From assembly GCA_013398295.1 (NCBI GenBank), contig VZSF01007842.1, positions 28,124 to 92,123 of the forward strand: a DNA stretch of 64,000 nucleotides, read 5' to 3'. A program made the translations under genes and the position numbers. Below the pieces are notes generated by a model. It worked only from the letters and a program-made list of their open reading frames with translations, was not told the DNA's origin and did not search any database. This document shows, in pieces, positions 12,153-64,000 of this stretch (the stretch's first letter is position 1; each line of letters opens with the position of its first letter). The DNA is from Chionis minor. Taxonomy: Eukaryota > Chordata > Aves > Charadriiformes > Chionididae.

Positions 12153-12204
12153 GGTGGGACTCGACGGTCCGAAAGGTCTTTTCCAACCGGAATGGTTCTC
12201 TCTG
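12153..12204 (+). mobile_element. CR1 LINE 3'-end fragment
   Basis: GGTGGGACTCGACGGTCC followed by GAAAGGTCTTTTCCAACC resembles the CR1 tail consensus in sense orientation, diverged at several CpG-type positions. It is very short. Confidence 0.7.
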
Positions 12205-12665
12205 TCCTGGCTTTGTCCACAAAGGAGGGGCTGAGGTTGCTCCTGCTGGGTTGAGGAAGCCACCTCAGATCCCCCTCCCCAGCTCAGAGGCTTGTAGGAT
12301 GTGTTCACAGACACACTTTTTTGTATTAAGCAACAATTCCCTAAATCTAGGCTTGCAGGAGCCCTTGGAAGAGCCAAGGCCTGATCCCAGATTCAGAAGA
12401 CATCTCTTAGCCCCTCTAAGACACATGCCGAGAGCTCAGAAGCCACAATTTTTCTCGCTCACGCCCTTCCCCAGCACTGTTTTTGGACAATTGCTGCTTT
12501 GGCTGGACACTTTCGGCCAGTTCAACAAAATCTCCTCAACTACCATAATCCTGACATCTGCAAAACAGCAGCATCCATCCCGCCCTCCCATCCTCCGCCA
12601 GCCCCCGGCCCCCAGGGGCTGAAAGAGAGAAGGGTGCTGCTTTTTAGAAAGAGTTTAAATTTGGT

Positions 12666-12671
12666 TTTATT
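12666..12671 (-). terminator. Alternative distal ZNF76 polyadenylation signal AATAAA
   Basis: A second minus-strand AATAAA, about 820 bases past the stop. The downstream GT-rich element is weaker than at 12917. Confidence 0.3.
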
Positions 12672-12916
12672 TCAGCTCGGTGTTTACATCCCACTCTAGC
12701 TCAGCCCCTGACAAGTGCTGGTCGGCTCCGGCGGAGACAGCGCTTCGCTCCGCTCCCCAGCGCCGGGTCTGCCAAGGAAAGTGCTCGGAAGCAGACCGTG
12801 ATGAAGAGATGGGAGAATTCCTGTCGGAGCCAGCCCAGGTGCTCGCTCCAGCGTCAGGAACTGGTCACCACTCCAGACACTGAGCCCAGGACAGCCTGGG
12901 CTTGCTTTGATGGGGC

Positions 12917-12922
12917 TTTATT
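12917..12922 (-). terminator. Candidate ZNF76 polyadenylation signal AATAAA
   Basis: AATAAA on the minus strand, 568 bases past the ZNF76 stop, followed within 40 bases by GT-rich sequence (AGTGTCTGGAGTGGTG). A second AATAAA at 12666-12671 is the alternative, distal choice. Which one is used cannot be decided here. Confidence 0.5.
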
Positions 12923-13489
12923 CCTTCCATGCATATGCTGCCCGCTTGCCCCTTACCTGCAGGGGTTGGGCAGGAAAGGTGGAGCTCCTGGACCATTCCT
13001 AGAGGGAGAAGACAAGAAGCGCCTCTCCAAAAAAATTTTGCACTCCCAGAGACTCCTGAAATCTCTGTGGCTCCACCTCTACTGCAGGAGACTGGCAGGT
13101 CTTGGAAATCGTAGCCACGAAGAAATAAATACTAGAAGAGACAATCTGCCACCTCCTCCAGACGGAGGGAGTCAGTGTCCAAGGCAAGGAGCAGGGAAGC
13201 TGCTGCTCAGAGCCCAGGAAAACAGCCGAGCCTCCAGGAGAAGGCAGGAGCCACGTATCTTTGACATCCCTCCACAGAGAGAAGGGTCACTCCGGCAGCC
13301 CATCGCTGCCGGCATCAGCTCTCGCTGCCTGCGCGGTGCACACGCTGCCGACTGGCCTCGGCCACCATCCCTCGCTCGCGTACCACAGCTCTTCCGTGTG
13401 CCCGTGGGCCTGCTTCCTGCTGCTTCCGATGCCCCCGCGGAGAACAGCAGGGCTGCCGGCTCTCCCTGCCCGGGAGGCTCCGCAGGGTC

Positions 13490-21740
<8,251 letters not shown>

Positions 21741-21859
21741 CCTGCCCCAGTGACTGGTCCTCAGACATGAATTTCCCTTTCCTCAGCGTGCTCGCAGAGA
21801 GCACTGGGACCCAGAGCAAGAGGTTTGCGGAACAGCGAGTTGTCTTCTTTGTTGCAAGC

Positions 21860-23108
21860 CTTAAATAAAAAGAACAATTCAAATTTTATTTTTCCCCAAC
21901 ATACGGATACTCACTTTTGCACATTAAGGAACGCTTGAACTATTTCGGAGATTATAAAGGATTAAACTGGACAAAAGATGCACCCTTCCCATACCAAAGG
22001 CAGGCAGGGCTAACAATCTGTTCCACAGACAAATATAAGGTAAAGCTTATCAAGGCAGCAAACTGATAGACTCTTTTTAGAGACAGTGTAAATGTAATTC
22101 AAGCCCTTCCCATCCTCCAAATGATCTGCAGGAAAGGTTTCAGAGTACTTTGAAGTCTGAACCTACAGGCTGAGACTGTCCTGTGCTGGAAGAGACAGGG
22201 GTAGGATGATGAGCTTTGTCCCTGGAAAAATCCTCATTCTCTCCTCCCTTTCCTGTTTAATTCCCAGCCTTCTGAGGAACAGAATTTCAGGCTATAAGCA
22301 GATGATGTTAAAACATCCACACCCCCACAAGAACATTTTGCTAAAGATGCAGTCTGCTGATAGATTATCTTTAAAAGCAGCTGCAGTGGCTCCTTCATGA
22401 GTTATCTCTGAGATAGGCTAATATTTTATCCTTTTGATTTCCAGGAACAAGTCTGACCACTCCGTCTGTCACTGCAGCACCCAGGGGTGCAGCCAGGCTT
22501 TGTGTCACGCTCAGCACCCTCCAACCCAAGCGCTCCCTACCCCTAACAGAGAGCTCCTCTCCAGCTGCAGCAGACCCTGCCTGCTTTTAGGGCTGACACC
22601 CCCGGAGAGGCATTGCAGCTCCTTTCCCAGCACAGGCTCCATCCCAGCAGGGTGGCTGGGGCATCACTGGGGAATCGAGGCCGCTTTGAGCGGCTATGGC
22701 TGCCACGCAAACCCATGCTGGAAGGGGCCGCGACCGCCTGGAAGGGATGGGGCAGGCGCTGCCTGAGGAAAGCCGGGTGCAGGCTGCGGTACAAAGCCAC
22801 CCAGGGGATGACAGGGGACGTGCCCCCCGCCTCAGGACCGGCTGGGGACAGGGCAGGGCTGGGCAAGGCAGGCCCTGGCGCCCCGAGGGGCAGGACGCGG
22901 CCTGGCGCCATGGCGAGCCCTGAGGGGAGCGGCGGGGCGGGCAGGCCCAGGTGCCCCAAGGGCGGCGGGGAGACGCGGCGGGGTCCCCCCTTCCCCGTGC
23001 TGTTGGCCACGGGGGTGGCGGCAGCAACTCGCCGGGGCCCAGCTGCCCCTCAGCCGCCATCTCCCCCCCCGCTCCCCTCAGGCCTCCCCCGCCACCACCG
23101 GCACCGAC
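21860..23108. other. Presumed ZNF76 5' UTR intron
   Basis: Lies between the coding-exon acceptor at 21859 and a donor-like CTCAG|GTCGGT on the minus strand at 23107-23109 inside the CpG-rich block. The left half is AT-richer with no feature, and the right half belongs to the CpG island. Confidence 0.4.
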
Positions 23109-23316
23109 CTGAGGAAACCCGACGGGGCCGAGTCCGCCGCCTGACCGCCATGCACCGGGGCCCGGCCCTTGCTCGCCTCGCCCCGCCCCGCAACGCGCAT
23201 AGCGGCAGCGCCCGCCACCGCCCCTCAGCCGCTCCGCCCCGCTATCCATGTTCCGGGGCCCCACGCCCCCGCCCGCCCCGGAACTGGGCCGGTGTAGGGG
23301 TCAGCGGGGTGCCCAA

Positions 23317-23350
23317 TGCGCATGTGCGCGCCCCAGCGGCGCATGCGCAC
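23317..23350. promoter_or_regulatory. Pair of NRF1-like sites
   Basis: TGCGCATGTGCGCG at 23317-23330 and GCGCATGCGCAC at 23339-23350 fit the YGCGCAYGCGCR consensus, the second perfectly at its core. They lie nearer the likely ZNF76 first exon than the RPL10A start. Confidence 0.65.
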
Positions 23351-23707
23351 TGCCCACATTGACACCGTGCCGCTCAGCTTGCCCTCAGCGGTCTGTTCCA
23401 GCCCGGACTTCCAGCGCGTTCCCGTGCGCTTAAACTTAATTAAAGAGGTTTTATAGCGCTGAAGCCCAAAATGGGGGGACCTGTCCCAGCAGCAGCGCCT
23501 TGGGGTGTCTCCTTCGGGGAGGCCGGGGCTCCTGGGATGCGCACCCTCATCACCGCGCTGCGAAGCGCTCGAGGAGCTCCTTCGCCTGGTGGCCTGAGGC
23601 AGCAAGGCCGCGGCCGTTCGCTCAACGGAGAAGGAGACGCGGGCGGGAAACTGCCCGCCCTGAGGGAAGGCGGGGGGAAGCCGCTATGGCCGCCCACTGC
23701 CTCCGCT

Positions 23708-23788
23708 CCCAACATGGCGGCCGCATCCTGCCACCCTCCGCCACTCCCAACATGCCGGCCACATCCTGCCACACCCAACATGGCGGCC
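23708..23788 (+). promoter_or_regulatory. Three tandem YY1-like CAACATGGCGGCC blocks
   Basis: Copies start at 23708, 23746 and 23774. The first two share 27 bases (CCCAACATGGCGGCCGCATC then CTGCCAC, with two mismatches); the third keeps the first 15. The middle copy reads ATGCCGG, which breaks the YY1 core. They end about 50 bases upstream of the inferred RPL10A start site. Confidence 0.65.
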
Positions 23789-23810
23789 TAACTCGCGAGA
23801 TTTCCCCCCA

Positions 23811-23850
23811 TTTATAGCGCGCCGGGGGCGGGCCCGTCCTTTCCCTACCG
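23811..23850 (+). promoter_or_regulatory. RPL10A core promoter: TATA-like box and 5' TOP start
   Basis: TTTATAGC at 23811-23818 lies about 25 bases before the pyrimidine tract TCCTTTCCCT (23837-23846). Vertebrate ribosomal protein genes start transcription at a C inside such a tract, so the start is probably near 23838, giving a 5' UTR of about 26 bases ending GCCGCCGCC-ATG. TOP control by growth signals is inferred from this tract. Confidence 0.65.
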
Positions 23851-23863
23851 ACCCGCCGCCGCC

Positions 23864-27417
<3,554 letters not shown>

Positions 27418-27426
27418 GCAGGCAGC

Positions 27427-27432
27427 AATAAA
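27427..27432 (+). terminator. RPL10A polyadenylation signal AATAAA
   Basis: AATAAA nine bases after the stop codon, followed by a GT-rich element (GCTGTGTGTTCGGTTGTGTT) about 20 bases further on. The very short 3' UTR is normal for ribosomal protein genes. Confidence 0.95.
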
Positions 27433-28345
27433 CTTTTAGGACAACCTACGGCTGTGTGTTCGGTTGTGTTCCTCCAGAGCGCGCCGGGAAGGGTTTGCTA
27501 AAGAGCCGCTCGCTTCCTCATGGCGAGAACAGTCTCGGATGCTGCGTTGAGCTCACAGGGAGAGGAATTGGAGGGGAATATCTGAGCTTTTGAGGGAAGG
27601 AGACTGGTCATCCCACACTGGGAGCGGGGTGGGGAGGTGGAGCAGCTCCAGTCGCATCCACCACAAGCAAACAGAGGCAGCTCCCACAGCTGAGGGGGGT
27701 GCAAGTGCGGGTGTAACCGCTCAGCTGTTGCGCTGTAGCCCCCAGACCCCTTGACTTGCCCCCAGAGGGGACCCTTACCGTGTGCTGCAATTCCCTGGAG
27801 CCATCTCCCAGGGAAGGCTCTGCCCCATCCCAGCAGCCTCCATGCTCTGGGGGAGTGGGGTGGGGGCGCTGGCATTTACAGGTTTCTGCTGTGCCCCCCA
27901 ACCAATGACGGGGCTGTGGGCTCCTGCCCAGCAGCAGCTCGTGAGGAGTTGATGGGGGGGGCTTCCAGCTGGTCCCAGTTACCCACAGGACCCAGAGGAA
28001 TGGAGGGGGCAGGGGGGTGTGAGGTGCAGCTCAGCGAGGGGCTTGGAGCCAAGGGAAAGAGTTTTCCATCCCCTCTGCTTCCCTCCCTGTCTGACTCCCT
28101 CTTCTGGGCTAAAAATGAGATACGTTGCATCTAATTAATGTATATAAATAAATACATTGTGTAATGACTGGCGAGCTTATGGAAGCGTGGAGGATTTAAG
28201 CTTCTAGGGGGAAAAAAAAACCCCAACTATGCCCTTGAAAAGAGCTTGTCTGAGCATCCGAGGGAACAAAACAATGAAAACAGCTTTGGATCCTGCTGTT
28301 AGAAACCTTTAAAATAAGCGTCAGAGCCAGTTTCTGAAAGATCAA
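27433..28345. other. Convergent intergenic interval between RPL10A and SCUBE3
   Basis: No gene. Open frames here are antisense shadows with no splice or homology support. The 28130-28200 end is AT-rich. Confidence 0.7.
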
Positions 28346-28365
28346 CACAACACCAAGAAATTCCA

Positions 28366-28371
28366 TTTAAT
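28366..28371 (-). terminator. Probable SCUBE3 polyadenylation signal ATTAAA
   Basis: Minus-strand ATTAAA, followed 10-30 bases on by the GT-rich sequence CTTGGTGTTGTGTTGATC, the expected downstream element. It is about 3.1 kb past the SCUBE3 stop. Earlier AATAAA motifs near 28767 and 29050-29080 could serve as proximal sites. Confidence 0.55.
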
Positions 28372-30539
28372 AATTAAAAAAAGACAATACAAAATGCAAA
28401 CATTTCTTTTTTACAAAGTTCAGATACATTTTTTTTTTCTTTTAATCAAGTGCAAATAACTTCATGAACTACATCTTTCTCATTATTTTAATCATTTTTT
28501 GCTGGAGATGGTAAGTCGTGGCCCACTGCAAAAGGCAGATATAAATATTCCAACATGAAAAGAAAAAAAAAAAAACAAAAACAAAACCAAAAAAAATGAC
28601 AACCCTTATTTATGTTCACCGTGTCGAAACATTCAATACATCCGAGGTGGCTGATGATGCAGTTTTCAGCCTTTCAAACCTTTTCTGGGCTGTGGGGGTG
28701 GGTGAAAAGGGACTGAACTGCAGTGGGGGGTTCTGGTGGCCCCGTGGACTTTTTTTTGGGGGGGTTTATTTGCGATATTTGGGGAAAGGAGGGGGAGGAA
28801 ACGTCACCAGGTGTCCTTGGCCGTGCCAGGAGGATGTGCTGCTCTTCCAAAACTGCTTTGAGGGGAGCAGAGGGGGTCAGTGCCGTGACAACCAGGACAC
28901 CCCGAAGCTCCAGGGGTCCCAGCAGGGTCAGAGTGACAGCAAAAACCTGTTAAATCACAGAGAATTAATAAACTCCTCCGTGAGCAGAGTGGCTGCATTG
29001 CACCGGGGCCACCGCAGCGGGGTTAGTCATTCCCAGGTTGTTTTTATTTTTCCCAGTTTTTATTTTTATTTATTTATTTTTCTCTTCTAAATACGAAAGA
29101 CCCTTTCAACGGTCGCTGCTCCGCTGCGACTGCCCCAGAGCAATAAAAAATAATAATAATAATAAAAAAAAAAACCCTCTAAATCCCTACAACAGCTTTT
29201 GTGCATCAAAGCAGCTGCTTTCAGACACCAACCAAGTGACAAACAGCTCAGCCCGCAGATGTTGAGCTTCCAAACAGGCTGGGAGCCGGGCGGCAGGAGG
29301 GGTAAATCCACAGCTGGGATGAATCAGGACAGACTTTTCCAAACGACGCATCTTGGGGACAAACCTCAGCCCCTTTTGCCAGCCCTCACCCAGCTGGCAG
29401 CCCCTAATAGAGCCCAGAAGAAGCTCTCGGGGTGCTGGAGCAGCACGGATCAAGGAGGGAAAACATGGGAGAGGAGCTGCCTCCCGGTTTCGGCAAGGAT
29501 CAGCCCCGGGGGGGACGTGCAGAGCAATAAATAATTGGGTCATTAAGAGCAGGGCTTGCCCGAGATACGTTCGAGGGGACAGCGAGGGACAAGCGGGGGC
29601 GGGAGGGGACCTGCCGACAGGAAAGCTGTGGGCAAGTCCACCATGTTCAGTCCTGGCAGCTCCAGGTCTTCGAGAGGATGAAGATGGGGATGAAGGTGTG
29701 GGGAGGTGACAGCCGGGAGCCGGTTGCAGGGTGGGAAAGGGAGGAAGGCTTGGGGAGGAGGAAGAGGGGTGACCGGTGGCAGCAGCCACCCTGTCCCCGG
29801 GGGATCCTGCCCGGCTGCGTGAAGGTTCTGGGGGACAAACCCATGGATGATGTCCACCTGGCCATTGTCCCCGTCCATGAAGCTGGGGGAGGCGGGCAGT
29901 GGCGAAATGGGGGAGGCAGGATGGGGCCCCCTCGGGATCTGCGCCCTGCTCAGGTGCTCCCGCAGCATCCCTCACATCCCACACGGAGAGGGACGGAGCC
30001 AAACACATCTGAAGGGGTTTGGAAGCACGAAGCTTCCCCAGAGCTGGGGAGGGCACAGATCTCCACACCTGGAGGAGAGATTTCGGGGCTGGGCCCCCCC
30101 AGACCGTGCCTTGGCACCTCTCCCCCAGGTCCCAGCTCATCCCCAAGCCCCTGCAGGGAAGCAAAACGACAAGCAGGTGCTGGGGTCGAGTTCTGCATCC
30201 TCCTCGCAAAGGGGTTGGAACAACCCCGAAATTGCGGAGGATCAGCCCAAAAGCATGCGGCCACTCCACCTCCTCCGTGGATGGACGCAGACGCCTCCAA
30301 CCCCTGGCAAAAACTCACCCCGTCGCACGCCGAGCAGGACAGGCACCGTCTCCCTCCGCCAAACAGGGGGGTTTTATCGGGGACAAACGCGGCAGAAAAG
30401 GTTGCAAGGCCGGAAAATGCCATCCTGCCGGTCAGCGGCAGCCCAGGGCTGGGTTTGCTTTGGGTGGGTGGTGGGTTTTTTTGTTACAAACGCACATTCT
30501 CATTTCTCAGGCAGGTATAAATATCGTCGTTTCTAGTAG

Positions 30540-30567
30540 AAAAAAAAAAAAAAAAAAAAAAAAAAAA
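30540..30567. repeat. A28 homopolymer in the SCUBE3 3' UTR
   Basis: Twenty-eight consecutive A on the plus strand, followed by AACC-type A-rich sequence. On the transcript strand it is poly(U). No retrocopy is attached on the 5' side. Confidence 0.9.
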
Positions 30568-31494
30568 CCAAACCAAAAAAAACCAAACACAACAAACTTC
30601 CCTCTAAATAATATAAAGAAGACTCAAATGATTGCACTTAATACATATAAAAAAAGGTAGAAAGGAGGATATCCTAGTGCACAAACATTTACTCCTGCTC
30701 TTCACAAAGCTTGCTTTTCCAAGTTACTCTTTGGCAGAGCTTGTAAGAAAGTCTGGTTTCTTGGCACAAGTGTCTGGGGTGGGGGGGAAAAAAAACCCGA
30801 ACCCGGCTGAAAGTCCTTCTCCTTCGCTGCCTGTTTTCTCCCATGCAGCCAGACATTGTTCTCCGGGAACGTGGCTTGGCTGTGCTTCCCTCCCAGCGCC
30901 AGCGCAGCTCTCCGGCGGGACGGCCACCGGAGCCACCACGGTTGCCGGTTGCTGGCGTGCTTTGCCGATCTCTCCTTTAAATTTCATTTTTAATTAAGTA
31001 CGTGCCTTTTTTTTGGGTTTTTTTTTTTTAACTTCTTTTCCCCCGATCTCTGCAAAGCGACGCCGGTACCCACAACCCAGGCGCTGCGATCGATACGGTG
31101 TTACCTTCTTGCCATCCGCTCGGTGGGGCTGCGGCCGGTGCCAGCTCCATGGCACTGGTGGCACCGAGGAACGGGGACAGACCTGGTGTAAAGGAAACCA
31201 AAGGGAGGGCAGAGGCCGGCGAACGGATCAGAATTTCGGTTTCCTAGGAAGAAGCTGCTTTGGAAGAGAGGAGCGGCTTCGCCGGCGGCTGGGTGAGACG
31301 GGAGCATCCCCCTCCGGCAGGGGGCACGGGTCTGCGGGGAGTGGCGGAGAAATCGTGGGGGGACGTCTGCGGGGTGAGAGGCGGCGGTCCTGCCAGAGCC
31401 GAGCGGAGGAAGGAGAAAATCGGAAAGGAGAAGGAAGGGAGAAGAGGTTTTCCTTGGCGGCGGGGCGGCCCGGGGGCGGCGGGGGCGCGGGGGG

Positions 31495-64000
<32,506 letters not shown>

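Larger units (their letters stand above)
11556..13489. other. DEF6-ZNF76 intergenic region, with DEF6 5' flank and ZNF76 3' UTR
   Basis: Both genes run leftward, so this stretch carries the DEF6 promoter and 5' UTR next to 11556 and the ZNF76 3' UTR next to 13489. A CR1 tail lies at 12153-12204 and candidate polyadenylation signals at 12666 and 12917. No further gene is seen, and the DEF6 transcription start cannot be fixed from sequence. Confidence 0.7.
28350..31494 (-). other. SCUBE3: SCUBE3 3' UTR (inferred extent)
   Basis: Noncoding sequence between the SCUBE3 stop and the ATTAAA signal. The distal part (28360-28680, 29040-29180, 30480-30700) is AT-rich, and a run of 28 A on the plus strand (30540-30567) would be poly(U) in the transcript. 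No intron is evident. The extent rests on the polyadenylation signal only. Confidence 0.55.

Noticed and set aside
23520..23545. Possible ZNF143/ZNF76 binding site (CTCCTGGGATGCGC), which would suggest autoregulation
   Set aside because: It shares only the CTGGGATGC part and lacks the TGTAGT side of the known site; too weak to claim.
30540..30567. A28 run as the tail of a processed pseudogene or SINE
   Set aside because: No gene-like or SINE-like sequence precedes it and no target-site duplication was seen; better taken as a homopolymer in the SCUBE3 3' UTR.

Overview
This is vertebrate nuclear DNA, most likely from a bird. It is GC-rich, contains several degraded CR1 LINE pieces (typical of birds, crocodilians and turtles), and carries compact multi-exon genes with GT-AG introns. 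The gene set is the block found on human chromosome 6p21. I cannot name the species. Two single N bases inside homopolymer runs (41772 and 62179) show that it is a draft assembly. There are no operons, CRISPR arrays, phage or bacterial features, and I found no credible undescribed system.

Layout. (1) 1-11555, minus strand: DEF6, the first seven coding exons (402 codons); the 3' part lies off the left edge. (2) 13490-21740, minus strand: ZNF76 complete, 14 coding exons and 585 aa, tail-to-head behind DEF6. (3) 22600-24150: a CpG-rich block holding the divergent promoter region of ZNF76 (leftward) and RPL10A (rightward), with NRF1-, YY1-, TATA- and TOP-like motifs. (4) 23864-27417, plus strand: RPL10A complete, six exons and 217 aa. 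(5) about 28350-58209, minus strand: SCUBE3 exons 2 to 22 and a roughly 3 kb 3' UTR. The signal-peptide exon is not in the window, so 58210-64000 is read as intron 1. All exon joins were checked by hand for reading phase and they close without a frameshift.

Biology. The four genes are neighbours, not a pathway. DEF6 is a Rho-family exchange factor and signalling adaptor of lymphocytes. ZNF76 is a ZNF143-like zinc-finger transcription factor. RPL10A is a large-subunit ribosomal protein. SCUBE3 is a secreted EGF/CUB protein that modulates TGF-beta and BMP signalling. In human, as I remember it, the order is SCUBE3-ZNF76-DEF6-PPARD-FANCE-RPL10A-TEAD3. Here RPL10A sits between ZNF76 and SCUBE3 in the opposite orientation, so the locus is rearranged relative to human.

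Points worth a second look: a GC-AG intron in DEF6, a uORF overlapping the ZNF76 start, one activation-type repeat per exon in ZNF76, a seventh cysteine in SCUBE3 EGF9, a GTNNGT tandem donor in the SCUBE3 CUB exon, a triplicated YY1-like block upstream of RPL10A, several intronic minisatellites, and AT-rich intronic patches that look like candidate enhancers.
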